Positions 33,416-43,125 of a stretch of DNA of 64,000 nt are shown one piece after another. The DNA is from Arthrobacter rhizophilus. Its GTDB lineage: Bacteria; Actinomycetota; Actinomycetes; Actinomycetales; Micrococcaceae. Position numbers and translations under genes: made by a program. Below the pieces are notes generated by a model. That model did no database searches and was not told the DNA's origin. It worked only from the letters and a program-made list of their open reading frames with translations. How positions within the stretch are numbered: position 1 is the stretch's first letter; every line of letters begins with the position of its first letter. Where the stretch lies: contig NZ_JAPFFT010000018.1 of NCBI RefSeq assembly GCF_026241105.1, forward strand, positions 33,103 to 97,102, given 5' to 3'.

Positions 33416-34075
33416 ATGAGCGAACAATCGGGACCTCCTGTGTACGGCGGGGCAAATAGGCATCACAAGCCGAAACCCTTCGCGCCGATTGACTTCGAGC
33501 CTTTCGCCGGCGGCGCGGACCCCGCGCGCGTGTCCGAAGCCGCACACCTTGCGGCACAAGCGCTCGTGCGGCGAGGCCGCGATAGCGACGATCCCAAGAT
33601 CACCAGGCGTCTTGTGAAGCTCGCTGACGAGCAAGGCCTCGAAGCCATCGCCGAGATGTGGGCCGAGAGCCCGGCACGGTCCTTGCCCGGTGCATTGTGG
33701 CGGCTCTATGCTCTGCGCGCGGCCACAATGCAGAACTCCGAGCGCATCTCCGTGTACTTCAAGGCCGGCCGGGACACCGCACAGGTTTCACACGTTGTGG
33801 CAGGAGCCGCGGAGCCACCGGGAGCCGACGAAATGAAGCAGATGGCGGACGCCATCCTTTCAGGAGCGTTCGACGGCGATTTCGACGTCGCGCTGGAACG
33901 CTCGGCTGCGTTTTGCCGCGTCGTCGCGCTCGGCCAAGCCACTCTGGCGGACAGCGCAGAACATTCCAATGAGGGTCATGCGAGCAAATTGACCCGGAAC
34001 TCGCACCAGCTCGTCAAGACCGCTGAGGACCTTGAGCACGCGGCCAACGCATGGCGCCTCGGCGAGTTGGATTAA
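33416..34075 (+). CDS. Conserved hypothetical protein (219 aa)
   Basis: I recognise no named family. It is a soluble, alanine-rich, probably all-helical protein with an N-terminal basic and proline-rich segment (residues 1-30). The run MWAESPARSLPGALWRLYAL and a C-terminal SNEGHASKLTRNSHQLVKTA look conserved. It is monocistronic, facing away from the tRNA. Homologues of this kind occur in Micrococcales without a known role. No cofactor motif is seen. Confidence 0.75.
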   Translation: MSEQSGPPVYGGANRHHKPKPFAPIDFEPFAGGADPARVSEAAHLAAQALVRRGRDSDDPKITRRLVKLADEQGLEAIAEMWAESPARSLPGALWRLYALRAATMQNSERISVYFKAGRDTAQVSHVVAGAAEPPGADEMKQMADAILSGAFDGDFDVALERSAAFCRVVALGQATLADSAEHSNEGHASKLTRNSHQLVKTAEDLEHAANAWRLGELD

Positions 34076-34313
34076 CGTGAAACATGAGGGTGAAGGGCCG
34101 CCGAAATCACCCCGAGCGCCAGCTGTCAATGTTGACTTAGCTCGGCCGACGTAGAAAACTGAAACTGGTGTCGAACCGCGAAACCCCCGGGCTTCAACTT
34201 ATAGCCGCTTCGAGCGGCCTACCGCCGAGAGGCGTATCCGGTTCGGCACCATTTTTATGCCTTTCGGCGAAGACGCCGCTCAGTCCCCGTCCACCTCGCC
34301 CACCGGAAGCCAA

Positions 34314-34931
34314 ATGAAGCTGCGTCTCTTCCCTCAAGAACCCGCCGGTTTGCAGTTGCTTTCGCAGATGGCTCGTCAGATTCTTGAGGCCACAGGGACG
34401 CTTTCCGAGATTTTCGGAGCCCCTGTTGCGGAGCACGAACGGCTTGTGGAAGAGATGCACGAACACGAGGCGAAATCCACAGATCTGCATTTCGCCTTGC
34501 TGACCCACATGCGCACGAGCTTCGTGAACCCGCTCCCCCGCGAGGACATGTACGCCCTTTCCCGCTTCCTCAACGAGGCAATGGAGAAGCTGGACGCCGC
34601 TGGCGAGCTCGTGGCCCTCTACAAGCTGGACCGGCTGCCTAAGCGCGCAGCGGATCAGTTGGAGATCATCAGCCGCCAAGCAGAACTCACGGTTGATGCC
34701 ATGCGCCAACTGGACGACCTGGACGAGCTCGAGGACTACTGGATCGAGGTCCTCCGGCTGGCCAAGCGTGCCGAGCGCAGCCACCGGACCTGGGTGGCAG
34801 AGATGCTCCGAGACATGAAGTCCGCACAGTTTTCGAGGAACCGTGACGTAGCCAACCAACTGGTGGACGTCACCAAGGACATGCGCCGCGTCGCCACCCA
34901 GGTAGGCAGCATCATCGTCAAGGAAGCATGA
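34314..34931 (+). CDS. DUF47/PhoU-like phosphate transport regulator
   Basis: A 205-residue helical protein of the DUF47 family, which pairs with PiT permeases and is related to PhoU. It has MKLRLFPQEPAGLQLLSQMA and the acidic/histidine motif EEMHEHEAKSTDLHF near residues 46-60, with NPLPREDMYALSRFLNEAM in the middle. The ATG at 34314 has GGAAG just before it; an in-frame ATG at 34257 lacks a good ribosome site. It ends two bases before the permease gene. Confidence 0.85.
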   Translation: MKLRLFPQEPAGLQLLSQMARQILEATGTLSEIFGAPVAEHERLVEEMHEHEAKSTDLHFALLTHMRTSFVNPLPREDMYALSRFLNEAMEKLDAAGELVALYKLDRLPKRAADQLEIISRQAELTVDAMRQLDDLDELEDYWIEVLRLAKRAERSHRTWVAEMLRDMKSAQFSRNRDVANQLVDVTKDMRRVATQVGSIIVKEA

Positions 34932-34932
34932 G

Positions 34933-35946
34933 GTGATGGTCGCGTTCTTCGCCCTCGTGGTGACGCTGGCGGCTGGGTTCGCGTTCCTCAACGGCTTCCG
35001 CGATGTCTCCACCGCCGTCGCGCTCTCCGTGCGGACCCGCGCCCTCACTCCTTCTGTTGCCGTGCTTTTGGCGGCGGTTTTCAACTTTGCCGGCGTGCTG
35101 CTCAGCGGCGGCTTCGCCCTGATTTTCAGCCAGTCGTGGGTGGTTCTTCCCCCGGGCATGAATGGGCTGACTGTACTCGCTGCGGGGTTGTGCAGCGCGA
35201 TCCTTTGGGGAACCTACGCTTGGTGGCGCGGTGTGCCCCTCTCGTCAACGCACGCCCTGGTGGGAGGCCTGGCCGGCGCCGGAGCTGCTAGCGCAGTCAT
35301 GGGAGGCAGCTACATCAGCGGCGTGGACAGTATCATGCTGGTCCAAGTGGTCCTGCCCCTGCTGCTGTCCCCGATGATCGCCTTCATTGGCGCGTACCTC
35401 CTCGTGTGGCCTGTCACGTGGGCGGCGCGCTACACCCAACCCGATGTTGTACACGGCCGTTTCCGCCATGCCCAGTCCGTCTCGGCCGCTGCGGTGGCGT
35501 TCGGCCATGGGCTGCAGGACGGGCAGCGAACCGTGGCCGTGATACTGCTGGGCGCTGTGGCGGCAGGAGTGTCCGACCACGACGACCTCCCGTTCTGGGT
35601 CATCCTCCTGACGGCTGTCATGCTCACGGCGGGAACACTTTGTGGCGGCTGGCGCATCTCCTACACCTTGGGTTACAAGCTGACCAGGGTTGACCCGCTG
35701 CGGGGATTCGTCGCCCAGAGCCTGACCTCGCTGATGCTGTTTGTCGGTGCGATCGGGCTCCATTTGCCGCTTTCCACCACCCACACGGTGACGTCAGCAG
35801 TGCTCGGAGCGGGAACCAACCAGAACTTTTCGGTCACCAACCGTCGGATGGTGCTGCGGATCCTGGGGTTCTGGGTCGCGACGCCGATCGTCACCGCCGC
35901 GGTGGCCTTCGTCCTTGGACTAGCCCTCTCGCCGCTGTCGCGCTGA
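34933..35946 (+). CDS. Low-affinity inorganic phosphate transporter (PiT family)
   Basis: A 337-residue phosphate:cation symporter of the PiT/PHO-4 family with 9-10 predicted helices. The two family signatures are FAFLNGFRDVSTAVALSVRT near the N-terminus and GLHLPLSTTHTVTSAVLGAG near the C-terminus, plus the GVPLSSTHALVGGLAG repeat. NGxRD here replaces the more usual NGxHD. It forms an operon with the DUF47 protein. The start is GTG 34933 or ATG 34936. Confidence 0.9.
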   Translation: MMVAFFALVVTLAAGFAFLNGFRDVSTAVALSVRTRALTPSVAVLLAAVFNFAGVLLSGGFALIFSQSWVVLPPGMNGLTVLAAGLCSAILWGTYAWWRGVPLSSTHALVGGLAGAGAASAVMGGSYISGVDSIMLVQVVLPLLLSPMIAFIGAYLLVWPVTWAARYTQPDVVHGRFRHAQSVSAAAVAFGHGLQDGQRTVAVILLGAVAAGVSDHDDLPFWVILLTAVMLTAGTLCGGWRISYTLGYKLTRVDPLRGFVAQSLTSLMLFVGAIGLHLPLSTTHTVTSAVLGAGTNQNFSVTNRRMVLRILGFWVATPIVTAAVAFVLGLALSPLSR

Positions 35947-35964
35947 CCGGCGAGGGCTTTGAGT

Positions 35965-35996
35965 AACGGTCGTTTTAGACGTCCAGAACGACCGTT
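35965..35996. terminator. Bidirectional terminator between PiT and pstB
   Basis: 10-bp perfect stem AACGGTCGTT / AACGACCGTT with a 12-base loop containing TTTAG, 18 bp after the PiT stop, between convergent genes. Confidence 0.7.
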
Positions 35997-36046
35997 GGGC
36001 CCACGCCGGCAGGGTTCCCTGGCCGAACTTGTGAGGCCAGGGAACC
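35996..36046 (-). repeat. Hairpin repeat family, copy C
   Basis: The minus strand of 35996-36034 matches the plus-strand repeat near 46767-46805 with one mismatch in 39. Extending to 36046, it forms a 12-bp perfect hairpin GGTTCCCTGGCC / GGCCAGGGAACC. It is a dispersed repeat placed between convergent genes. Confidence 0.75.
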
Positions 36047-36079
36047 GGTGGGGAGCAATCGACGGAGGTTCCGAAGTGG

Positions 36080-36859
36080 CTATCCGAAGCGGCCGGAGAC
36101 GTAGTCTTCCGTGGCCTTCTGGGACGGGTTGTTGAAGATAGTGGTGGTGTCCGCGAACTCGATGAGCTTGCCCGGCTTGCCGGTGCCGGCAATGTTGAAG
36201 AACGCCGTCTTGTCGGAAACACGCGCTGCCTGCTGCATGTTGTGGGTCACGATCACCACGGTGTACTCGTCCTTGAGCTCATTGATGAGGTCTTCGACGG
36301 CCAGAGTGGAGATGGGGTCCAGCGCCGAGCAGGGCTCGTCCATGAGGATAACCTGAGGTTCCACAGCGATGGCGCGGGCAATGCAGAGCCGCTGCTGCTG
36401 GCCACCGGAGAGTCCGGAACCCGGCTTCTCCAGGCGGTCCTTGACCTCGTTCCACAAGTTGGCGGCACGGAGCGACTTCTCCACGAGCGCGTCGGCCGCA
36501 CCCTTGGTGATCCTCTTGTTGTTCAGCTTGACGCCGGCCAGCACGTTGTCGCGTATGGACATCGTGGGGAACGGGTTGGGGCGCTGGAAAACCATGCCCA
36601 CCTGGCTGCGGACAGTCACCGGGTCCACGCCGGCACCGTAGAGGTTGTCGCCGTCGAGCAAGACCTCACCCTCGACGCGCGCGCCCGGCAGCACCTCGTG
36701 CATGCGGTTCAGGGTACGCAGGAAGGTGGACTTGCCACAACCGGACGGCCCGATGAACGCCGTGACCGATTTGGCTTCGATGCTGATGTTGACGCCTTCA
36801 ACGGCCAGGAAACTGCCATAGTAGACGTTCAGATCCTTGACGTCGATCCGCTTAGACAT
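36080..36859 (-). CDS. pstB: Phosphate ABC transporter ATP-binding protein PstB
   Basis: A 259-residue ATPase energising high-affinity phosphate import. Walker A is GPSGCGKST, the Q-loop is in [12 protein letters not shown], the signature is [14 protein letters not shown] and Walker B is [13 protein letters not shown], with the switch histidine in [10 protein letters not shown]. It is the last gene of the pstS-C-A-B operon. Confidence 0.96.
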   Translation of the reverse strand: MSKRIDVKDLNVYYGSFLAVEGVNISIEAKSVTAFIGPSGCGKSTFLRTLNRMHEVLPGARVEGEVLLDGDNLYGAGVDPVTVRSQVGMVFQRPNPFPTMSIRDNVLAGVKLNNKRITKGAADALVEKSLRAANLWNEVKDRLEKPGSGLSGGQQQRLCIARAIAVEPQVILMDEPCSALDPISTLAVEDLINELKDEYTVVIVTHNMQQAARVSDKTAFFNIAGTGKPGKLIEFADTTTIFNNPSQKATEDYVSGRFG

Positions 36860-36907
36860 GGTGTTCCTTCGGTGCTGTGGTTGGAAGTTTGCAGGTGGCC
36901 TGATGGC

Positions 36908-38017
36908 TCAACGGCCGGCCTTGGGAGCGAAGATCCGGGCGATCAGCCTGGCGCCGAGGTTCAGGATCATCACCAGGATGATCAGGACCAGCGCGGCACC
37001 CCATGCCCGCTGGCTCGACGGGTCCGGGTTGGACGGCGAGGTCGGATTCAGGATCTGCGTGTAGATGAATGTAGGCAGCGAGGCCATCCAGCCGCCGAAC
37101 ACGTTGTTGTTGATGGTGGTGGCGAAACCTGCGGTGACCAGGATCGGCGCCGTCTCGCCGATAACGCGGGCAATCGCCAAGGTGACGCCTGAAGCGATGC
37201 CGGAAATCGCCGTCGGGATGACCACTTTGAGGATGGTGCGCCACTTGCGGACACCCAGCGCGTAAGCGGCCTCACGGAGCTCGTTGGGGACGATCTTGAG
37301 CATTTCCTCGCTGGAGCGAACCACAACCGGGATCATCAAGACTGAAAGCGCGACGGCGGCGACCGCACCGGTCTTGGTGCCCGGGCCGACCACGGCGAAG
37401 AAGAAGGCCGCGGCAAAGAGACCTGCCACGATCGAGGGGATGCCGGTCATGACGTCGACGAAGAACGTGATGGCACGGGCGAGGGCCCGGTCGTTGCCGT
37501 ACTCCACGAGGTAGATTGCGGTCAGCAGGCCCACCGGCACCGAGATGACAGTGGCCAGCAGGGTAATCTGCACGGTGCCCAGGAGCGCGTGGTAGATGCC
37601 GCCGAGGACCTTGGTCCCTTCATCGACGCTCTTGTTGTCGAGGGCGCCTGTGACGCCGTTCATGGATGTCGTCAGGAAGCCGGGGCTGATGATGCCTGGG
37701 ATGCCATTCACGAGGACGGCCCAGATCACCGAAATCAAGGGCAGCAGCGCCACAAGGAATGAGCCGACAATAAGGCAAGTCGCGAGTTTGTCGCTCGACT
37801 TGCGGCCGCCTTCTACGGCCGCGCTCCAGCCAACCAGCCCGATCGTGAAGAGGATGGCGGAGACGAGGCCCCAGCCGAAGGCGTTGAAGCCGATCAGTGC
37901 AAGGATCGCTGCGCCGAGTACCAAGGCAACGGCCAGGACAACGTACGGCGCGAAGGCGGGCAACTGGCCCTTGGTCAGGGCAGAGCGTTTGCGCGCTACG
38001 GGGGCTGTGACAGTCAT
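36908..38017 (-). CDS. pstA: Phosphate ABC transporter permease PstA
   Basis: A 369-residue inner-membrane permease. An N-terminal extension with extra helices (residues about 1-100) precedes the six-helix permease domain. The coupling-helix region LREAAYALGVRKWRTILKVV and GVTLAIARVIGETAPILV are PstA landmarks. Its ATG overlaps the pstC stop by one base (TAATG). Confidence 0.94.
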   Translation of the reverse strand: MTVTAPVARKRSALTKGQLPAFAPYVVLAVALVLGAAILALIGFNAFGWGLVSAILFTIGLVGWSAAVEGGRKSSDKLATCLIVGSFLVALLPLISVIWAVLVNGIPGIISPGFLTTSMNGVTGALDNKSVDEGTKVLGGIYHALLGTVQITLLATVISVPVGLLTAIYLVEYGNDRALARAITFFVDVMTGIPSIVAGLFAAAFFFAVVGPGTKTGAVAAVALSVLMIPVVVRSSEEMLKIVPNELREAAYALGVRKWRTILKVVIPTAISGIASGVTLAIARVIGETAPILVTAGFATTINNNVFGGWMASLPTFIYTQILNPTSPSNPDPSSQRAWGAALVLIILVMILNLGARLIARIFAPKAGR

Positions 38018-38949
38018 TAGTTGGCTCCCGAGAATTCTTTGTGCCTGGTGATGATCCAGCGTGCAATCATGTTGACACCGAGGGTGATGACGAACAATAC
38101 CAAACCGGCTGCGATCAACGTACTGACCTTGAGTCCGCTGGCTTCAGGGAAGTTCAAGGCAATTTCCGCGGCGATGGTCTGGTTGCCGGACTGGATCAGG
38201 CTTGCGGTCAGGACGCCGGAGGACAGGACCAGCGCTACGGCCATGGTCTCGCCAAGTGCACGGCCGAGGCCCAGCATGACGGCGCTCACAATGCCCGGAC
38301 GGCCGAAAGGCAGAACAGCCATCTTGATCATTTCCCAACGCGTCGCGCCGAGGGCCAGGGCGGCTTCCTCGTGGAGCTTCGGGGTCTGCAGGAAGATTTC
38401 ACGCGACAGGGAAGTGATGATCGGCAGGACCATGACGGAGAGGACGATGCTCGCGGTCAGGATGGTCTTGCCGGTAGCCGAAGCCGGGCCTTGGAAAATC
38501 GGCAACCAGCCCATGGTGCTTGCCAGCCAGTTGTAGGCGGGCGAGATCTGGGGGGCAAGGAATGCCGCACCCCATGCGCCGTAGACCACCGAAGGAATGG
38601 CAGCGAGGAGGTCCACCACGTAGCCAAGGCCTGAGGCCAGCTTGCGGGGCGCGTAGTGCGAGATGAACAAGGCGACGCCGATGGCAACGGGGGTAGCTAT
38701 CACAAGCGCGATGACCGCGGCAATCAGGGTTCCCACCACGATCGGCCCGATGTAGGCGAAGAAGCCGTGGCCGCCCTGGATGTCCGCAGGCGGAGCCACA
38801 AGGGCCGGAATCGCCTGGATTACAAGGAAAAGTGCGACGCCGAAGAGGACCAGGAGGATCAGGCATCCCGCGGCCAGGGTGGCTCCGGAGAAGACCTTGT
38901 CCCCGGCGCGTCCGGCACCTTGGGAAGTGGTCAAGGAGTTGGTGGTCAC
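38017..38949 (-). CDS. pstC: Phosphate ABC transporter permease PstC
   Basis: A 310-residue permease subunit with six or seven membrane segments; landmarks are FISHYAPRKLASGLGYVVDL, PSVVYGAWGAAFLAP, EEAALALGATRWEMIKMAVLP and LGRALGETMAVALVL. The GTG at 38949 has AAGGA seven bases upstream; an ATG at 38970 is the alternative. A 12-bp hairpin lies between this gene and pstS. Confidence 0.94.
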   Translation of the reverse strand: MTTNSLTTSQGAGRAGDKVFSGATLAAGCLILLVLFGVALFLVIQAIPALVAPPADIQGGHGFFAYIGPIVVGTLIAAVIALVIATPVAIGVALFISHYAPRKLASGLGYVVDLLAAIPSVVYGAWGAAFLAPQISPAYNWLASTMGWLPIFQGPASATGKTILTASIVLSVMVLPIITSLSREIFLQTPKLHEEAALALGATRWEMIKMAVLPFGRPGIVSAVMLGLGRALGETMAVALVLSSGVLTASLIQSGNQTIAAEIALNFPEASGLKVSTLIAAGLVLFVITLGVNMIARWIITRHKEFSGAN

Positions 38950-39042
38950 TTCACGATCCTTCAGATTCACTCAAAAATGGCCAAGTTCCCCACCCCGCCC
39001 GGTGATGTTTCACCAGTGCGGGACAGGGAACCTCGGTATTCA

Positions 39043-39077
39043 GGGTAGTGGTGCCGCGGTCCGCAGCACCACTACCC
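39043..39077 (-). terminator. Intercistronic hairpin between pstS and pstC
   Basis: 12-bp perfect stem GGGTAGTGGTGC / GCACCACTACCC with an 11-base loop, 11 bp after the pstS stop. This arrangement usually lets most transcripts end after pstS, giving excess binding protein over permease. Confidence 0.7.
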
Positions 39078-39088
39078 CATTGTGGTCC

Positions 39089-40210
39089 TTAGGCTTTGGC
39101 CTTGATGGAGTCAAGAGCGGCCTTTGCCTTGTCCTGCAGCGCCTTGGAGAGCGGAGCGGACTTGGCAGAGCCGGCTGCGGCCTGCTGGCCGGCGTCGGAG
39201 ACTACGTAGCTTTCGAACGCCTTGACCAGGTCAGCGGTTTCCTTCTTGTCGTAAGTGGTGCAGACGACGTGGTAGGAAACCAGGACAACCGGGTATGCAG
39301 AGGAATCCGTCGTGGTGCGGTCAAGCTTGATGGAAAGGTCGCCGGTCGGTCGGCCGGCAACGGGCTTGCCCAGTTCAACAGCCTTGGCTGCAGCGGCAGC
39401 GGAGATCTTTACGAAGTCCGAGCCAACCTTGATCTGTGCGGTACCGAGCTTGCCGGAGACTGCGGAATCGTCAGCGTAGGTTACGGCACCCGGGGTGTCC
39501 GTGACGGTCTTGACGACGCCGGAGGTACCCTTGGCGTTCTCGCCCTTCAGGGATGCGGGCCAGAGGCCAGCAGCCTTGTCGGTCCAGACGTCCGGAGCCG
39601 CTGCGGCCAGGTAATCGGTGAAGTTCTGGGTGGTTCCGGAATCGTCAGAGCGGTTGACCGGGGTGACCTTGAGGTCCGGAAGCGTGACGCCGGCGTTCAG
39701 GGCGGCGATGGCGGGATCGTTCCAGTTGGTGATCTGGCCGCGGAAGATCTTGGCAACCGTGGTTGCGTCGAGCTTCAGGTCCTTGACGTTGGGAACGTTG
39801 AAAGCAACGGCGATCGGGGAGATGTACACCGGCACGTTGATGGCGCCATCGGTGCCGCACTTGGTCTTGGAGGTGGCGAGCTCGGCGTCAGTCAAGTAGG
39901 CGTCAGAACCTGCGAACTGAGCGGAGCCGTCGAGGATGGCCTTGCGGCCTGCGCCCGAGCCGTCCGGGGAGTACTGGACCGTGGCACCGGGGTTGGCCGA
40001 AGCGAAGTTGGTCTTCCAGGCGTCCATTGCGGCGCCCTGCGCCGAGGAGCCGATGCCGGTCAGCGTGCCGGTGACTTTGACGGCCGCGGCAGACTGGGTG
40101 GCTGCCGGTGCGGCGCCGGTTGCGTTGTCCGAACCGCAAGCGGTCAGCGCGAGGGCGCCGACTGCGAGGACCGCGATTGCCGCGTTGCGGCCGAAGCGAG
40201 TTGCCTTCAC
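39089..40210 (-). CDS. pstS: Phosphate-binding lipoprotein PstS
   Basis: A 373-residue extracellular phosphate receptor. The GTG at 40210 gives a classical lipoprotein signal: basic start, hydrophobic core AAIAVLAVGALALTAC, lipidated Cys25. Ligand-binding motifs are GIGSSAQGAAMDAW, YSPDGSGAGRKAI, FAGSDAYLT and VNRSDDSGTTQNFTDYL. An upstream in-frame ATG (40315) would place the signal peptide internally and is rejected. A PHO box lies upstream. Confidence 0.96.
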   Translation of the reverse strand: MKATRFGRNAAIAVLAVGALALTACGSDNATGAAPAATQSAAAVKVTGTLTGIGSSAQGAAMDAWKTNFASANPGATVQYSPDGSGAGRKAILDGSAQFAGSDAYLTDAELATSKTKCGTDGAINVPVYISPIAVAFNVPNVKDLKLDATTVAKIFRGQITNWNDPAIAALNAGVTLPDLKVTPVNRSDDSGTTQNFTDYLAAAAPDVWTDKAAGLWPASLKGENAKGTSGVVKTVTDTPGAVTYADDSAVSGKLGTAQIKVGSDFVKISAAAAAKAVELGKPVAGRPTGDLSIKLDRTTTDSSAYPVVLVSYHVVCTTYDKKETADLVKAFESYVVSDAGQQAAAGSAKSAPLSKALQDKAKAALDSIKAKA

Positions 40211-40334
40211 TGGGATGTACCCCTTCCAGGGATTCTCTGATGCGTGCCGAGGGAGAAAGTCGGCATACGAAAGATTTGCGTACGTGTTTGTACCTTTATC
40301 GACGGTAAGAGCCATAGGTAACGGGACCGGCCGT

Positions 40335-40356
40335 CCAAAGTGAACGGAAGGTGAAC
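40335..40356 (-). promoter_or_regulatory. PHO box (PhoP-binding direct repeats) upstream of pstS
   Basis: On the minus strand two 11-base direct repeats lie head to tail, GTTCACCTTCC then GTTCACTTTGG. This matches the actinobacterial PHO-box layout (GTTCACC units every 11 bases), 125 bp before the pstS start. It predicts activation by PhoP under phosphate limitation. Confidence 0.75.
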
Positions 40357-40492
40357 GGCTGTGGACTATTGGCTTACATATGCAGCGTTGCCCTTGCGCT
40401 CAGTACGACATGAGGGATTAAGTGACACCCCTCACTTTCCGCGGAGCCCGGCCTGCGACGTCCCGATGCCGTCGCCTGAATAGACTTGAGGC

Positions 40493-41623
40493 ATGGCCGC
40501 CCCCCAAGGACTTTCAGCAAGCAAGAAATTCCTGCGGGCACGCCTCCGCACCGGCTTTGTCCGCAGCCGGAACTCGCTGGTTCCGGCGATCCAAATGACC
40601 GTTTGTGCGGTGGGCGCCTACGCGTTCGCCGAATACATCCTGGGGCACAAGGGACCGCTTTTCGCCGCCACCTCGTCCCTGATCGCGCTCGGCTTCTCGC
40701 GGGATCCGCGGCTTCGCCGGGTGATGGAAGTCGGGCTTGGCTGCACCCTCGGGATAGTCATCGGTGATCTGCTGCTGCACTGGCTGGGCCCCGGGATCCC
40801 GCAGGCCGCCGTCGTACTTCTTTTCTCCATCCTGCTGGCCCGTTTCCTGGACAGCGGCACCATCTTCACTACGCAGTTGGGCCTGCAGTCACTTCTGGTG
40901 GTCCTGCTGCCAGCGCCGGAAGGCGGGCCGTTCACACGCAGCATCGACGCCGTGGTAGGCGGGGTCTTCGCGCTCCTGGTCACCATGCTGGTCCCCAAGG
41001 ACCCGCGCCGGGAACCCCGCCAGGACGTCCGCAAGCTCCTGCACGAACTCTCCGAAGTCCTCCGCGAGTGTGCCGACGCATTGATCAACAGCGACTCGAC
41101 CCAGGCCTGGCACGCGCTCATCCGTGGCAGAAATTGCCAGCCACTCGTGGACCGGATGCGCCAATCCCTCAAGGCGTCCGGTGAGGTGGCGACGCTCGCC
41201 CCTGCGTACCGGAGGCACCGCGACGAGCTGACCATGCTGGAGGAGTCATTGGATTCCATCGATCTAGCCCTCCGCAACAGCCGGGTTTTCGCCCGGCGGC
41301 TGACCAGCGCCATCAACCATGCGGCCCTGACCGACGAGGCAACGGACAGCATCTCCGAAGTCCTGCAGGAGACTTCTGCCGCCGTCGAGGAATTATCTCT
41401 TGGTCTCGCGGAAGTGCATGACGGCGCCCGGCGCGCCCACATGCGCGGTGCGCGGCAGGACCTGGCCGACATTGCCACCCGCCTCCATCCGAAGATGCTC
41501 CACGTCCAGAAACTCGAGGGCGAAACGGTGGTGATGCTCTTCCGCCCGCTCATGGTGGACCTGCTCGAAGCCGCGGGCATGGACCCCCTCGAGGCAAGGG
41601 ACGTGCTGCCTCCGCTGCAGTGA
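40493..41623 (+). CDS. FUSC family membrane protein (aromatic acid exporter-like)
   Basis: A 376-residue protein with an N-terminal block of about five or six membrane segments (residues 28-165), including VPAIQMTVCAVGAYAFAEYI, and a C-terminal helical cytoplasmic domain (about 175-376; KDPRREPRQDVRKLLHELSE). This is the FUSC/YccS-type half-transporter layout. A GAGG site lies just before the ATG. Substrate is unknown. It is divergent from pstS and is not obviously part of the phosphate system. Confidence 0.8.
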   Translation: MAAPQGLSASKKFLRARLRTGFVRSRNSLVPAIQMTVCAVGAYAFAEYILGHKGPLFAATSSLIALGFSRDPRLRRVMEVGLGCTLGIVIGDLLLHWLGPGIPQAAVVLLFSILLARFLDSGTIFTTQLGLQSLLVVLLPAPEGGPFTRSIDAVVGGVFALLVTMLVPKDPRREPRQDVRKLLHELSEVLRECADALINSDSTQAWHALIRGRNCQPLVDRMRQSLKASGEVATLAPAYRRHRDELTMLEESLDSIDLALRNSRVFARRLTSAINHAALTDEATDSISEVLQETSAAVEELSLGLAEVHDGARRAHMRGARQDLADIATRLHPKMLHVQKLEGETVVMLFRPLMVDLLEAAGMDPLEARDVLPPLQ

Positions 41624-41663
41624 CGGGACTTGACTGTCCTACCCCTCCACTAGCCTTGTACGC

Positions 41664-43037
41664 ATGGCTTCCAAGACCTCACGCACTTCCAAGACACCCG
41701 CGTACAAATGTGCCGAATGTGGGTGGACCACGGTCAAGTGGGTGGGACGCTGCGGTGAGTGCCAGGCGTGGGGAACCGTGGAGGAAACGGGCGCCACTGT
41801 TGCGCGCACGACGGCGGCAACAACAGTTTTGGAGCCGGCGCGCCGCATTGCCGAGGTAGACGGCACCACGGCCGCTTTCCTGCCCACGGGCGTCGACGAA
41901 CTGGACCGCGTCCTGGGCGGAGGCTTGGTCCCGGGCGCGGTGATCCTGCTTGCCGGCGAACCCGGCGTCGGGAAATCCACCCTTCTCCTGGACGTGGCGG
42001 CGAAGTTCGCCCGCACAGGCCAGGACGTCCTGTACGTCACGGGCGAGGAATCGGCGGCGCAGGTCAAACTCCGCGCGGAGCGGATCGACGCCGTCGCGCA
42101 CAGCCTCTATCTCTCCGCGGAAACGGACCTGGGGCAGGCACTTGGTCAAGTGGAGAAGCTCGAGCCGAGGCTGTTGATTGTGGACTCGGTGCAGACCCTG
42201 AGCAGCGCCGATGTCGAAGGCAGCGCGGGCGGCGTTTCACAGGTTCGCGAAGTGGCCGCGTCCATCATCGCCGCCGCCAAACGCCGCAACATGACCACCC
42301 TCCTGGTGGGCCATGTGACGAAGGACGGCTCGATTGCAGGCCCGCGCCTTTTGGAGCACCTGGTGGACGTTGTGTGCCAATTCGAAGGCGAGCGCCATTC
42401 CCGGCTCCGCTTGTTGCGAGCGGTGAAGAACCGCTATGGGGCCACGGACGACGTCGGCTGCTTCGACCTGAACGAAGGGGGCATCGAGGGCCTCGCGGAT
42501 CCCAGTGGCCTCTTTGTCTCCCGGACACGCGAGCCTGTCTCCGGCACCTGCATCACCGTAACCATGGAAGGGCGCCGGCCACTGCTGGCCGAGGTGCAAT
42601 CCCTTCTGGCCGAAAGTGCCAGCTCACAGCCGCGCCGGGCCACCAGCGGCCTGGACAGCTCGCGTGTCTCCATGCTTCTGGCCGTGCTTCAACAGCGGGC
42701 CGGCTGCATCCTGCACAAGGACGACTCCTACGTGGCCACCGTTGGAGGAGTGAAATTGAGCGAACCGGCCACGGACCTCGCGGTGGCGCTTGCCGTGGCT
42801 TCGGCCAAGGCCCGCAAGCCGCTGCCGCAGCGGCTGATTGCCTTCGGCGAGGTTGGCCTGGCCGGCGAGGTCCGTCCTGTTCCCGGGATCAACCAGCGCA
42901 TCCACGAGGCGCAGCGGCTTGGTTTCACGCACGCCGTGGTGCCCGCGAGTCCCAATGGACCGGGGCCGGTTCCGGAGGGGTTCTCGGTCCGCGAGGTGGG
43001 GCATCTGGCGGAAGCCCTGGAGCTGCTGATTACGTAA
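41664..43037 (+). CDS. radA: DNA repair protein RadA
   Basis: A 457-residue RecA-like branch-migration helicase. The N-terminal zinc finger uses Cys16, Cys19, Cys30 and Cys33. Walker A GEPGVGKST lies near 98-106, the RadA-specific KNRYG motif is present (RAVKNRYGATDD), and the C-terminal Lon-protease-like domain covers about 300-457. RadA processes recombination intermediates and, in other bacteria, binds DisA. Here disA lies 2.6 kb away with prfC between. Confidence 0.96.
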   Translation: MASKTSRTSKTPAYKCAECGWTTVKWVGRCGECQAWGTVEETGATVARTTAATTVLEPARRIAEVDGTTAAFLPTGVDELDRVLGGGLVPGAVILLAGEPGVGKSTLLLDVAAKFARTGQDVLYVTGEESAAQVKLRAERIDAVAHSLYLSAETDLGQALGQVEKLEPRLLIVDSVQTLSSADVEGSAGGVSQVREVAASIIAAAKRRNMTTLLVGHVTKDGSIAGPRLLEHLVDVVCQFEGERHSRLRLLRAVKNRYGATDDVGCFDLNEGGIEGLADPSGLFVSRTREPVSGTCITVTMEGRRPLLAEVQSLLAESASSQPRRATSGLDSSRVSMLLAVLQQRAGCILHKDDSYVATVGGVKLSEPATDLAVALAVASAKARKPLPQRLIAFGEVGLAGEVRPVPGINQRIHEAQRLGFTHAVVPASPNGPGPVPEGFSVREVGHLAEALELLIT

Positions 43038-43125
43038 CGACCAGGTCAGCCTCGGAGTGTCGGGCGCGTCGGGTCGCTACTGACCACGCTTCCACCGGAC
43101 ATGCCCCCTGTACGAACCAGGCAAT

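Noticed and set aside
38780..40240. 486-codon open frame antisense to pstS and pstC
   Set aside because: pstS and pstC are unmistakable on the other strand; the antisense product has no motif.
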